Shown here: positions 41,922 through 51,286 of the stretch, piece by piece
How positions within the stretch are numbered: the stretch's first letter is position 1
Layout of the letters: each line of letters opens with the position of its first letter
DNA from: Enterobacteriaceae bacterium UBA7338
GTDB taxonomy: Bacteria > Pseudomonadota > Gammaproteobacteria > Enterobacterales > Enterobacteriaceae
NCBI GenBank assembly: GCA_002480085.1
Contig: DKPJ01000006.1
Location: forward strand, 136,739-200,738
Direction: 5' to 3'
Length of the DNA: 64,000 bases
Translations under genes and position numbers: made by a program
Notes under the pieces: generated by a model
Told to the model about the DNA's origin: nothing
The model's database searches: none
The model's input: the letters and a program-made list of their open reading frames with translations, nothing else

Positions 41922-42110
41922 CTATTGTTGGCCAGCAAATTCAGCGAGCAGCGGCCAGCGTTTAATCGCCGTAGCCAGCTGTTCACGTTGGGATATATCG
42001 GTGTAATCAATTTCAGGCAGCGAAAAGACCCGGCTCAGGGCCAGGAAGTCGTTTTGAAAGGTATAGCCCAGGGTTGAATCAGTCTGGCTTGTAAACTCGT
42101 TGTTAGACAT
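41922..42110 (-). CDS. bcsR: Cellulose biosynthesis protein BcsR
   Basis: A 62-residue small protein (MSNNEFTSQTDSTLGYTFQN...) matching E. coli BcsR (YhjR), which binds BcsQ and is required for complex assembly. The middle FLALSRVFSLPEIDYTDIS is the conserved part. First gene of the leftward bcsRQABZC operon, 18 nt before bcsQ. Its start faces bcsE. Confidence 0.93.
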   Translation of the reverse strand: MSNNEFTSQTDSTLGYTFQNDFLALSRVFSLPEIDYTDISQREQLATAIKRWPLLAEFAGQQ

Positions 42111-42262
42111 TTTTACTGCATCTCGTTAGATGAAAAACAGACGGAAAGATAGCAACGCAGGGTGCTGCTGAAAATTCATTTACATGCTAAATGTGATGTT
42201 CTTTAATTTCAATGTTAGGTTTATTTCTCGGCTTTCGCTAGTAAACTAAGGTGTAGACGATT
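42111..42262. promoter_or_regulatory. Divergent promoter region bcsR / bcsE
   Basis: 152 nt, AT-rich, between the leftward bcsRQABZC and rightward bcsEFG operons. TAAACT (42242-42247) could be a -10 for bcsE, though it is very close to the start codon. I could not assign the bcsR promoter. Confidence 0.55.
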
Positions 42263-43840
42263 TTGATTAAGAGAGAGACCGTGAAGCCCATATTTACCCT
42301 TGGCATCCAGTCATTGTGGGATGAGTTGAGCCACATGCCCGCAGGCGGCGTCTGGTGGGTCAACGCCGATCGCGAAGAGGATGCTATAAACCTGGTGAAT
42401 TATACTCTTGCTGCCCAGCATAAAAAAACCCGGGCGGCGCTGATAACTATGGGTAACGATCCTAATAAAATTATTAATTTAGAGTCAGGTCACGGTCCCG
42501 ATAAAATCCATCTTTTTACCATGCCTAATCATGAGAATGGGCTATCCTTTTTTACCCGCGATCTTCTCAGCGCTATTGATCCCCAGCACTATTTTCTGGT
42601 TTTACTCTGTGCCAATAATGCCTGGCAAAATATATCCGTCGATAATTTGCGTGGGTGGCTGGAAAAAATAGGCGCCTGGACGAAATACCACAACTGCACG
42701 CTGCTGATAGTTAACCCAGGCAACAATAATGATAAGCAATACTCATTTTTAATGGGCGAGTATCGCTCACTTTTTGGCCTGTCCAGCCTGCGCTCCCAGG
42801 CCGATATCCATCTTTATGACGTCGCCTTCTGGTTTAATGAAAAAGGCGTCAGCGCCCGCCAGCAGCTTATTGTTGAGCAAAATAACGGCAGCTGGAAAAT
42901 AGCCCAGCAGGAGCAGGCGTCGGTACAGCCGCGCAGCGATGAAAAGCGTATTTTGAGTAACGTAATGGTATTAGAGGGCGCGCCGCCGCTCTCTGAACAC
43001 TGGGCGCTATTTGATAATAACGACACCCTGTTTAGCGAGGCACGGACCACCCAGGCGGCCACCATTATCTTCTCGCTGATGCAGAACAACCAGATTGAAG
43101 GCCTGGCCCGCCAGATCCACACCCTGCGCCGCCAGCGCGGCAGCGCGCTAAAAATTATCGTACGTGAGAAGAACGCCAGCCTGCGCGCCACCGACGAGCG
43201 CCTGCTGCTGGGCTGCGGGGCGAACATGGTCATTCCCTGGAACGCGCCCCTCTCTCGCTGCCTGACGCTGATCGAGAGCGTGCAGGGGCAGCAGTTTAAC
43301 CGTCCGGTGCCGGAGGATATCGCCGCCCTGCTGACCATGACCCAGCCGCTGAAGCTGCGCGGCTACCAGACATGGGACACCTTCTGCGATGCGGTAAGTA
43401 ATATGCTCAGCAATACCCTGCTGCCGACGGACGGTAAAGGGGTGCTGGTTGCGCTGCGCCCGGTGCCCGGTATCCGCGTGGAGCAGGCCCTGACCCTGTG
43501 CCGTCCGAACCGCGTGGGCGACATCATGACCATCGGCGATAACCGGCTGATGCTGTTTCTCTCCTTCTGCCGGGTTAACGATCTCGATACCGCCCTGAAC
43601 CATATCTTCCCGCTACCCATCGCCGATATCTTCTCGAACCGGGTGGTGTGGTTTGAAGATAACCAGATTGCCGCCGAGCTGGTGCAGATGCGCGCCCTGC
43701 TGCCGGAGAAGTGGGGTAAACCGCTGCCGGTGATCGACGGGCCGAACCCCATTATCAACGCTGAACACAACGGCCAGAGCTGGCGGCGTATCCCGCAGCC
43801 GTACCGGTTGCCGGGCGGGGCGTCGGAGCAGACATCATGA
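42263..43840 (+). CDS. bcsE: Cyclic-di-GMP-binding protein BcsE
   Basis: A cytoplasmic c-di-GMP receptor that enhances cellulose output; 525 residues (E. coli 523). The C-terminal GIL domain carries the I-site-like RxGD at 417-420 (CRPNRVGDIMTIG). Start is uncertain: TTG at 42263 gives MIKRETVKPIFTLG, which matches the E. coli N-terminal length; GTG at 42281 has a closer GAGAG ribosome site. It is the only bcsE in the window although two synthase operons are present. Its stop overlaps the bcsF start (ATGATG). Confidence 0.93.
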   Translation: MIKRETVKPIFTLGIQSLWDELSHMPAGGVWWVNADREEDAINLVNYTLAAQHKKTRAALITMGNDPNKIINLESGHGPDKIHLFTMPNHENGLSFFTRDLLSAIDPQHYFLVLLCANNAWQNISVDNLRGWLEKIGAWTKYHNCTLLIVNPGNNNDKQYSFLMGEYRSLFGLSSLRSQADIHLYDVAFWFNEKGVSARQQLIVEQNNGSWKIAQQEQASVQPRSDEKRILSNVMVLEGAPPLSEHWALFDNNDTLFSEARTTQAATIIFSLMQNNQIEGLARQIHTLRRQRGSALKIIVREKNASLRATDERLLLGCGANMVIPWNAPLSRCLTLIESVQGQQFNRPVPEDIAALLTMTQPLKLRGYQTWDTFCDAVSNMLSNTLLPTDGKGVLVALRPVPGIRVEQALTLCRPNRVGDIMTIGDNRLMLFLSFCRVNDLDTALNHIFPLPIADIFSNRVVWFEDNQIAAELVQMRALLPEKWGKPLPVIDGPNPIINAEHNGQSWRRIPQPYRLPGGASEQTS

Positions 43841-44034
43841 TGCAGTTAAGCGATATCATTCAGCTGGTGGTGCTGTGCGCCCTGATCTTTTTCCCGCTCG
43901 GCTATATTACGCGCCACTACATCCGGCGGATCAGGACCGTGCTCCGCATGCTGTTTATTAAACCGCGCTATGTAAAACCGGTTGGCACATGGCGCAGTGC
44001 TTCGACCGTCAAGGCAAAACGAAAAGATGACTAA
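43837..44034 (+). CDS. bcsF: Cellulose biosynthesis protein BcsF
   Basis: A 65-residue single-pass membrane protein (helix about 6-28, LVVLCALIFFPLGYITRHYI) with a basic cytoplasmic tail. In E. coli BcsF recruits BcsE and works with BcsG. Start at 43837; a second ATG follows immediately. Overlaps bcsE by 4 nt and bcsG by 8 nt, so the three are translationally coupled. Confidence 0.92.
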   Translation: MMQLSDIIQLVVLCALIFFPLGYITRHYIRRIRTVLRMLFIKPRYVKPVGTWRSASTVKAKRKDD

Positions 44035-45700
44035 TCAAACCCTTACCGCCTCCGCGCCCTCACCGCTGTGGCAATACTGGCGCGGCCTTGCCGGCTGGAA
44101 CTTCTATTTCCTGGTGAAATTTGGGCTGCTGTGGGCGGGCTACCTTAACTTTCACGCACTGTTAAACCTCGTGTTTATGGCGTTCCTGCTGATCCCGCTT
44201 CCGCGGCTTAGCGTGCACCGCCTGCGCCACTGGATCGCCATTCCCATTGGCTTTGCTCTCTTCTGGCACGATACCTGGCTCCCCGGCCCGCAGAGCATGC
44301 TCAGCCAGGGATCGCAGGTGGCCGGATTCAGCGGTGATTACCTGTTGGATCTGGTCACGCGCTTTATCAACTGGCAGATGATCGGCGGGATTTTTGTTCT
44401 GCTGGTGGCCTGGCTCTTCCTGTCGCAGTGGATCCGCGTCACCGTCTTTGTGGTGGCGATTATGGTCTGGCTGAACGTGCTGACCCTGACCGGGCCGACC
44501 TTCTCCCTGTGGCCAGCCGGTCAGCCTACCAGTACCGTCACCACCACCGGCGGCAACGCCGCAGCCACCATCGCCGCCGCGGCGGACAAACCGGTGGTCG
44601 GCGATATCCCGGCGCAGACCGCCCCGCCGACTACGGCGAACCTCGACGCGTGGCTAAACAGCTTCTATACCGCCGAAGAGAAGCGCCAGATCCGCTTCCC
44701 GACGCAGCTCCCTGCCGATGCCCAGCCGTTTGAGCTGCTGGTAATCAACATCTGCTCCCTGTCGTGGGCGGACGTCGAGGCGGCAGGCCTGATGTCCCAT
44801 CCGCTGTGGTCGCACTTTGATATTCAGTTTAAGCACTTCAACTCGGCCACCTCCTATAGCGGCCCGGCGGCGATCCGTCTGCTGCGCGCCAGCTGCGGCC
44901 AGCCGTCGCATAAGAACCTCTATCAGCAGGCAGGAAACCAGTGCTACCTGTTTGATAACCTGGCGCAGCTCGGCTTCTCGCAGCAGTTTATGCTCGACCA
45001 CAACGGCGTGTTCGGCGGCTTCCTGAAAGAGGTACGTGATAACGGCGGCATGCAGGCTCCGCTGATGGATCAGTCCGGTCTCCCAACCGCCCTGCTCTCC
45101 TTTGACGGCTCGCCGGTGTACGACGATACGGCGGTGCTCAACCGCTGGATGCAGTCCCAGGACGGGAACCAGCGCACGGCCACCTTCTTCAACCTGCTGC
45201 CGCTGCACGACGGGAACCACTTCCCTGGCGTGAGCAAAACGGCGGACTACAAGGTGCGCGCCCAGAAGCTGTTTGACGAGCTGGATGCGTTTTTCAATAC
45301 CCTGGAGAAATCGGGCCGTAAGGTGATGGTGGTGATGGTGCCGGAGCACGGCGGCGCGCTGCAGGGCGATAAGATGCAGGTTTCCGGCCTGCGTGATATC
45401 CCTAGCCCGTCCATCACTAACGTCCCGGCAGGGATCAAGTTCTTTGGCATGAAGGCGCCGCACGAAGGCGCACCGGTGGTTATCGATCAGCCGAGCAGCT
45501 TCCTGGCGGTATCGGAGCTGGTTGCCCGTTCGGTGGACGGCAAGCTGTTTACCGAAGATAGCGTCAACTGGGACAGCCTGACCAGCAACCTGCCGCAGAC
45601 GGCCCCGGTGTCGGAGAACGCCAACGCCATTGTGATCCAGTACCAGAACAAACCCTACGTGCGTCTCAACGGCGGTGATTGGGTACCGTATCCGCAGTAA
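44027..45700 (+). CDS. bcsG: Cellulose phosphoethanolamine transferase BcsG
   Basis: An inner-membrane enzyme that adds phosphoethanolamine to cellulose, needed for pEtN-cellulose matrices. 557 residues (E. coli 559). Four to five helices span 25-165; an Ala/Thr-rich linker follows (about 175-210); the periplasmic alkaline-phosphatase-like domain has the nucleophile region NSATSYSGPAAIRLLRASCG and the metal-binding VVMVPEHGGALQGD. ATG at 44027 matches the E. coli start. Only copy in the window, so it could serve one or both synthases. Confidence 0.96.
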   Translation: MTNQTLTASAPSPLWQYWRGLAGWNFYFLVKFGLLWAGYLNFHALLNLVFMAFLLIPLPRLSVHRLRHWIAIPIGFALFWHDTWLPGPQSMLSQGSQVAGFSGDYLLDLVTRFINWQMIGGIFVLLVAWLFLSQWIRVTVFVVAIMVWLNVLTLTGPTFSLWPAGQPTSTVTTTGGNAAATIAAAADKPVVGDIPAQTAPPTTANLDAWLNSFYTAEEKRQIRFPTQLPADAQPFELLVINICSLSWADVEAAGLMSHPLWSHFDIQFKHFNSATSYSGPAAIRLLRASCGQPSHKNLYQQAGNQCYLFDNLAQLGFSQQFMLDHNGVFGGFLKEVRDNGGMQAPLMDQSGLPTALLSFDGSPVYDDTAVLNRWMQSQDGNQRTATFFNLLPLHDGNHFPGVSKTADYKVRAQKLFDELDAFFNTLEKSGRKVMVVMVPEHGGALQGDKMQVSGLRDIPSPSITNVPAGIKFFGMKAPHEGAPVVIDQPSSFLAVSELVARSVDGKLFTEDSVNWDSLTSNLPQTAPVSENANAIVIQYQNKPYVRLNGGDWVPYPQ

Positions 45701-45710
45701 TGCCGTTACG

Positions 45711-45805
45711 CCCGGCGGCGCATCGCTTGCCGGGCCTACGATGGTGCATGTTTTGATGAAGGGTGCCGACTTTGTAGGCCGGGTAAGCGCGAGCGCCACC
45801 CGGCA
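45711..45805. repeat. REP/BIME pair between bcsG and the distal bcs operon
   Basis: CCCGGCGGCGCATCGCTTGCCGGG type (45711-45740) and TAGGCCGGGTAAGCGCGAGC... (45775-45805) lie in opposite orientation between the convergent bcsG and bcsZ stops. The second arm is followed by TTTTTATT and may also terminate transcription. Confidence 0.85.
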
Positions 45806-45818
45806 TTTTTATTGCCTG

Positions 45819-46826
45819 CTACCGCTGCTCTGCCAGCCAGGAGAGCATCTTCAGGCTCGCTGAATAGTAGTCGTCCTGGGCGGTAATCTGCGGCTCGCCG
45901 TTTTTCACACCGAGGGTGAGATCCCGCACCGCCAGCTGCCCTTCATTCATATTGTAGGGCGCGCCTTCGTTGGTGGTAACGTTGACCCAGGCCGGGGTCT
46001 GGCTGCGGCTGAACGTCTGCCACCAGCTGCGCCACGGCGTCAGCAGCGGGCTGTTTGGATCCTGCCAGGCGATATAGAGCGGAATACGTATTGCGTCGTA
46101 GCTCATGCGCGGCGGCCACTCTTTAGCGGGCTGCATCTTGCCATCGGCAGCCAGCGCCACCCAGTCGGTAGGCAGATTCGCCTTACCCCAGCCCATCTTA
46201 CCCGTCAGCGTCTTCGCGTCACGGATCAGATCCCGCCACACCGTCAGGTGGCTGCGATCGGCGAACGCCTGCCACGCCGGGAAGATGAAGTAGGAGGGGT
46301 TGAGGTTCACGTAGCTGTTGAGATTGAACCCGTTAGCACCCGGCAGCATGACGCGATAGCCCGCAAAGTTAATCACCGTGTGGCTCACCAGCGCTTTGGT
46401 GATGGCGTCCGAGGCGGCGCTGTAGCGCCCGTCGTGCCAGCGCGCATCGGCCTTCAGCAGCGCCCAGGCGATCAGCGCGTCGCCATCGGTGGCGTCATTT
46501 TTATCGGGGATCGGATCCGGCTCGACCGGGTTATAGCGCCAGTAGAACAGTCCATTCTCTTTGTTTTTTAACGTCTTCTCCGTCCAGGCCCACATCTTGT
46601 CGAAGCTGGCGCGATCGTCATTGGCCACCGCCATCAGCATGGCGAAACCCTGCCCTTCGGTGTGGGAGACGTTTTTATTGCCGGTATCAACGATACGCCC
46701 GTCCGGCATCAGAAAGCGGGATTTATAGGTATCCCAGGCGGTACCCGCCTGAGCAAAAGAGGCAGACAGCAGCCCCCCCAGAATAACCATTGCGGCAACT
46801 ACGCGCTTAACCATAGCTAGACTCAT
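45819..46826 (-). CDS. bcsZ: Endo-1,4-beta-glucanase BcsZ (distal operon)
   Basis: A second GH8 cellulase, 335 residues, clearly diverged from the copy at 35-36 kb. Signal peptide to about residue 27 (SFAQA|G). Catalytic residues align as E57 in SHTEGQGFAMLMAV and D244 in MSYDAIRIPLYIAW. Last gene of bcsOQABCDZ; its ATG overlaps the bcsD stop (ATGA). In-frame ATG at 46814 is an alternative start. Confidence 0.94.
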   Translation of the reverse strand: MSLAMVKRVVAAMVILGGLLSASFAQAGTAWDTYKSRFLMPDGRIVDTGNKNVSHTEGQGFAMLMAVANDDRASFDKMWAWTEKTLKNKENGLFYWRYNPVEPDPIPDKNDATDGDALIAWALLKADARWHDGRYSAASDAITKALVSHTVINFAGYRVMLPGANGFNLNSYVNLNPSYFIFPAWQAFADRSHLTVWRDLIRDAKTLTGKMGWGKANLPTDWVALAADGKMQPAKEWPPRMSYDAIRIPLYIAWQDPNSPLLTPWRSWWQTFSRSQTPAWVNVTTNEGAPYNMNEGQLAVRDLTLGVKNGEPQITAQDDYYSASLKMLSWLAEQR

Positions 46827-47299
46827 TGTGGATTATGATAACGGAACTGAACGTCGGAATGGGAAAACAGACGCTCACGCTGTACGGTGACGTGTGCTCC
46901 CCCGCCCTGCGCCTGCAACCAGCGGGCGTAGAGGCCCTCCAGTATCGCACAAAAGGCGTGGCACCAGCGCTGCCGATCGTCATCGCGCCCCAGCGGTAGC
47001 CCCTCGTGGCGCAGCAGCATGCCGTTTTCGTTGGCCACAATATCGATAAAGCCCCAGTTGAACTGGCGCAGCAGGGCGTTGATATTCGCCTCCAGCTCCC
47101 CCACCGTTTCCGAGTCGGGCAGCGGAAAACGCTCGGCCATCGCCTCGCCCATCTGACGCAGGAAAGGCTGGCTGTCCGTCTGGCCCACGTTACGCACCAT
47201 GTTGTCGATCATAATGGTCAGCAGATCGAACCAGCCCGCTGGCGTCTGCTGCTGCTGAAAGTAGCTCATCAGCGGTGAATATTGACCGTTCTGGGTCAT
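46823..47299 (-). CDS. bcsD: Cellulose synthase subunit BcsD
   Basis: A 158-residue periplasmic-type subunit of the Komagataeibacter-style synthase (AcsD/BcsD), which forms an octameric ring that aligns and helps crystallise glucan chains. The PF03500-like core is visible: MGEAMAERFPLPDSETVGELEANINALLRQFNWGFIDI and CHAFCAILEGLYARWL. Its presence defines this as a bcsD-type operon, unlike the proximal one. The bcsC stop and bcsD start share one base (TGATG). Confidence 0.93.
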   Translation of the reverse strand: MTQNGQYSPLMSYFQQQQTPAGWFDLLTIMIDNMVRNVGQTDSQPFLRQMGEAMAERFPLPDSETVGELEANINALLRQFNWGFIDIVANENGMLLRHEGLPLGRDDDRQRWCHAFCAILEGLYARWLQAQGGGAHVTVQRERLFSHSDVQFRYHNPQ

Positions 47300-50200
47300 C
47301 AGTTGCCTCCTAACATATAGCGGAAGTAAAGCCCGGCGGTGCTTTCGTTGTAGTTGCCGAACGTGTCATAGCCGACCTTGCCGCCTATCGTCATATCTTT
47401 ATTAACGTTGTAGTCCACGCCCGCACGCACGGTGTAGCCGACACCGCTCTCCGAGCTGCCGCCGTAGCGTGCCTCCTTCGCAAAACCTAAATTGGCAAGC
47501 ATTTCCAATTCACGCTGCGCTTCAGGATCGTTCGGGAAATAGTCGCTACTGTCCTGGGTATAGGATTGATATCCCACCGAGCCGCCAATGCGCAGCTTCC
47601 AGTTGTCGATTTTCTGCGAGAAATCAACCGGCAGCGAGACGCTGACGTAGTTCTGGGGGCTAAAGTAGCCGCCCTGGCCGAAGGTGTAGTAACTGAGGTT
47701 TTTAGAGAAATCCATCCAGCTGACGTTCAGACCGGTCTGCAACGCCCTAAAGTCATCATGGTATGGACGCAGATAGACCCCGGCGTTGGCATTCATGCTG
47801 GTGTTGCTGGCAACGTTTTCTCCGATATAACTGTAGCCACCGCCGCCAATATAGAAGCCCGCTTCGCCGTCATCATAGCCCAGCTGTGCGCTGCCGCCGT
47901 TTTTGGTCACCTGCCCCCAGCGCCCACCCGAGAAGCTATCTTTCATACCGACGTAGGAGAGCAGGCTGTCGGTTACGGCGCGTCGCTCACCTTTAAGGAT
48001 CAGCGTCAGGTAGTCCGTCAGCTTCGGCGACCACTGCACGCCCCCCACCAGTGTGTTGAGATCCTCACCGAGTGGCGTACTGCCGATATCGATTCGATAT
48101 TGCTCACCGCTAAGCGCCATCGCCAGCTCAACGCCGTTGGCCTTTTGCGAACTCGTTGAATCATCAATAGTACTGTTCAGGTTAGGGCTGTACTCACTGC
48201 GGCTTAATACGTCCAATACGCCGGTTTCTCTCAGCACATTAAGACGATCAAATCCTTCGCCATTAAATGGTGAAAGCTCCCGCGCAGTTTGCGCTGCGGT
48301 TACCGGGCTGATCTCACCGGTGAGATCCTCATAGGCGTCAACTATTGACTGACTGACGTTGCTGATCGCATTGTTTAACGGGTTAGTGCCGTAGCGACGC
48401 CATGCGTCTCCCGAAGCGCTGCCGGCGCTAAGGGTAATCGGCGTGGCGGTGAACTCGAAGCGCGATTCGCCAAACGGCGAGCTGGACCACGTCAGCGGCG
48501 CTTTAGCCTCCGTCAGCTTGCTGGTGCCGGATTCGCCGTCGCGGCCGCGGATCTCGACCCCACCCTGCACCCACATACCGGTTTTCTGCTGCAGATCCTG
48601 CATCATCTCATCGACCTGACGCAGGGTGCGGCTCTGCACGGTCTCCATCGGCAGATCGGTGCGCATCGTTCCCGGCAGCGTGCTGCCCGGCTCGCGTGCG
48701 GTCTGCGCCACCTGCCACGGCATGCTGTCGCCGTCGCTATACGTGGAACGTGCCGCCGTCCTGCTGTTACCCACAAACGGGTTGTCCGCCAGCAGCACGC
48801 CGTCGATGGTTGGCGTGGCGGCAGCGTTGGTAGAGGTCATCCCCAGCAGCTTGCCGCGCGCACTGCGCAGGTACGTCATCGCCTGCTGGTGGTTACCTTT
48901 CGCCTCCTCCAGCCGGGCCAGCAGCAGCATTCGGTCCGCCGAGCCATCGTTGCGCAGACCGCTGGCAAGACTCTGGGCCTTATCAACGTTATTCTCTGCC
49001 AGCGCCACGTCAATCGCCCCCACGCGGGCGGCCTGATCGTCGGTATCCCGGGTTATCAGGTAGTCGTAGACCACCCCGGCCTCTTTGTTCATCTTACCGG
49101 TCTGGTAGAGGCGGGCCATGGCGAACATCAGATCGGTGTTCTGCGGATCGCTCTGCATCGCCCGCATCAGCTTGTCATAGGCGGCGGCGTAGTTGCCCTG
49201 CTCGCGCAGTTGGTCCGCCTCGTTGATGACATAGCCGTTGCGGATCCCCGCCAGCTGCGTGGGCGTGCTGCGTGCCTGAAGCTGCGGATTGGCAAGAAAA
49301 GCCTGCGCCTCGTTGTCCAGCCCGGCTTTGTTCAGGACCGCAACCTGATCGGCGTAGTCCCCGGCGTTGCCCTGCACGCCCTGGCGCAGGTTTTCCCGCA
49401 CCAGCGCCACCGCGCCGTTGAGATCCCCGCTCTGGGCCAGCAGCTTCGCCAGCTTGCCCGCATCCACCGGGCTTTCCGGCGGGCGGTTAGTCAGGGTTTT
49501 CAGCGTGTTGGCGGCGGCAATATTGTTGCCCTGAGCCAGGTAGCGCTCGGCGGTAGCCAGCTGCAGGTTGTAGTTCACCCGCTGGGCCAGGTCGCGCATC
49601 TGCCCGTTCTGGCTGGCGGGGGAGATGCGCGACAGCAGGGTTTGTGCCTGCTGCCATGCGCCGTTTTCGCTGGCGAAAAGCGCCGCCGCGTAGAGCGAGC
49701 TGGCCCCCGCGCCGTTGCGCGCTGCCGGTGCCATCACCGTGATGGCCTCGTCGCCGCTGCCGCTCTTTTGCAGCAGGCGGGCAAGGTCGAGACGCAGCCA
49801 CGGATCGTCCGGCAGGCGGCTGACGCCCTGCTGGAGGATAGCGATAGCCTGCTGGGTGTTGCCCGCAGCGGCAGCCTGCTGGGCCTGGCGGCGGATGGGA
49901 TCCCCCGGCAGACCGGTGACGATGCGCGGCTGAAGCTTCGCCTGTAGGCTGGCGGGCAGCGTGCGCAGCATCGCCTGAGCCTCGTCAGACTTGTTCTGCT
50001 CGCGCAGGACGTAGAAGAGGTTCTCCCTGGCAGCGGCGTTTTGCGGCTGGTCGTTTAACACCGCGCGCAGGGCCTGCTCCGCCTGGGGATAGTCTTTGTT
50101 GTGCCGCAGCACGTCGGCACGGAACAGCTTCGCCGCCGTGCCGCGCTCGCCGCTCTGCTGGGCCAGCGGGGCGGAGAGGGCCAGCGCCTGGCTGACGTTG

Positions 50201-51273
50201 CCCTCCTTCAGCGCCTGCTGCGCCTCGGCCAGCTGGCCGTAGAAGGCCGCGTCATCCGCCTGGGTTTTGCGCTCCGCCGAAGCGTCGCCCCCCTGGCTCG
50301 CTGCGCGGCTCAGGTACTGCGAGGCTGCTTTGTAGTCGCCGTTGCGCTGGGCGATGTAGCCCAGTCCGGCCAGGGCGTCGGCATCCTCAGGGTTGGTTTG
50401 CAGCACCTGCTCAAACTGACGCTTCGCCGAGCCGGTATCGCCGCTGTTAAGGGCGGTGAAGCCCTCACCTTTCGCTGCGCCGCCGACGTTTTTCCGATAG
50501 TAGGCCTGCACGTCGCCATCCTGGGGGTGGCGCTGGAGGAAGTTATCGTAGTACCGCTCGTCTCCCGCCTGCGGTCCCAGCCAGAGCAGGGCCTGGCGCA
50601 GGCCATCATCGGCCTCGCGGCTGCCGCTGGCCATCGGCTCCAGCAGGGCGATCCCGTCGCGGCGGGTATCCTCCCGCCACGTCAGCATTTTACCCAGCGC
50701 CACCCGCCCCGCGTTGTCCTGTGGATTCTCGGCAACAAAGCGTTGAAGCTCCCCTATCGCCTGTGGGTAGAGCGATTTATCGCTGCCCATGGTCAGGTAG
50801 TACTCCGGGGCAAGGCTTGGCGGCGGGGTATCGCCATTAAACATGCTGCGCCAGGTCGCGAGCGCCGCCGGGACGTTGCCGCTACGCGCCTGCTGGCGGG
50901 CCAGGGTCAGCTGCCCCTGGGGCACCTGCGCCAGCTGTTTAGCGTTATCCAGCGCCTGTAGTCCGGCGTCAGCGGGCGCCACGGCCGCCAGCCTGGCGCG
51001 CCACTGGGCAGCGGTTTGCAGATCGCCATTTTGCTGCGCCCAGAGCGCCATCAGGTAGAGCGCCTGGGTATTGTTGGCATCCACCATCAGCACTTTTTTC
51101 AGCGACTCGCTCGCCAGATCGTCGTGGGATTTCTCATGCCAGTAGTTGGCCTGATCAAACAGCGCCTTCAGCGCCGCATCGTTGGGCGCGGCCTGCGCCT
51201 GACTCACCGCGCCGAGCGTCAGCGCGCCCGACAGGCAGAGGGTCGATAACCGACGGGCGGTTTTAATTGTCAT
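47299..51273 (-). CDS. bcsC: Cellulose synthase operon protein BcsC (distal operon)
   Basis: The outer-membrane export subunit of the bcsD-type machine; 1324 residues, longer than the proximal BcsC. Signal peptide with cleavage after AQA (residue 28), a long TPR array (for example NPEDADALAGLGYIAQRNGDYKAASQYLSRAA), and a C-terminal barrel of about 350 residues. I chose ATG at 51273 (MTIKTARRLSTLCL), preceded by AGGGTG; in-frame starts to 51324 lie inside bcsB. Gap to bcsB is 13 nt. Confidence 0.95.
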   Translation of the reverse strand: MTIKTARRLSTLCLSGALTLGAVSQAQAAPNDAALKALFDQANYWHEKSHDDLASESLKKVLMVDANNTQALYLMALWAQQNGDLQTAAQWRARLAAVAPADAGLQALDNAKQLAQVPQGQLTLARQQARSGNVPAALATWRSMFNGDTPPPSLAPEYYLTMGSDKSLYPQAIGELQRFVAENPQDNAGRVALGKMLTWREDTRRDGIALLEPMASGSREADDGLRQALLWLGPQAGDERYYDNFLQRHPQDGDVQAYYRKNVGGAAKGEGFTALNSGDTGSAKRQFEQVLQTNPEDADALAGLGYIAQRNGDYKAASQYLSRAASQGGDASAERKTQADDAAFYGQLAEAQQALKEGNVSQALALSAPLAQQSGERGTAAKLFRADVLRHNKDYPQAEQALRAVLNDQPQNAAARENLFYVLREQNKSDEAQAMLRTLPASLQAKLQPRIVTGLPGDPIRRQAQQAAAAGNTQQAIAILQQGVSRLPDDPWLRLDLARLLQKSGSGDEAITVMAPAARNGAGASSLYAAALFASENGAWQQAQTLLSRISPASQNGQMRDLAQRVNYNLQLATAERYLAQGNNIAAANTLKTLTNRPPESPVDAGKLAKLLAQSGDLNGAVALVRENLRQGVQGNAGDYADQVAVLNKAGLDNEAQAFLANPQLQARSTPTQLAGIRNGYVINEADQLREQGNYAAAYDKLMRAMQSDPQNTDLMFAMARLYQTGKMNKEAGVVYDYLITRDTDDQAARVGAIDVALAENNVDKAQSLASGLRNDGSADRMLLLARLEEAKGNHQQAMTYLRSARGKLLGMTSTNAAATPTIDGVLLADNPFVGNSRTAARSTYSDGDSMPWQVAQTAREPGSTLPGTMRTDLPMETVQSRTLRQVDEMMQDLQQKTGMWVQGGVEIRGRDGESGTSKLTEAKAPLTWSSSPFGESRFEFTATPITLSAGSASGDAWRRYGTNPLNNAISNVSQSIVDAYEDLTGEISPVTAAQTARELSPFNGEGFDRLNVLRETGVLDVLSRSEYSPNLNSTIDDSTSSQKANGVELAMALSGEQYRIDIGSTPLGEDLNTLVGGVQWSPKLTDYLTLILKGERRAVTDSLLSYVGMKDSFSGGRWGQVTKNGGSAQLGYDDGEAGFYIGGGGYSYIGENVASNTSMNANAGVYLRPYHDDFRALQTGLNVSWMDFSKNLSYYTFGQGGYFSPQNYVSVSLPVDFSQKIDNWKLRIGGSVGYQSYTQDSSDYFPNDPEAQRELEMLANLGFAKEARYGGSSESGVGYTVRAGVDYNVNKDMTIGGKVGYDTFGNYNESTAGLYFRYMLGGN

Positions 51274-51286
51274 TGTTGTCACCCTT

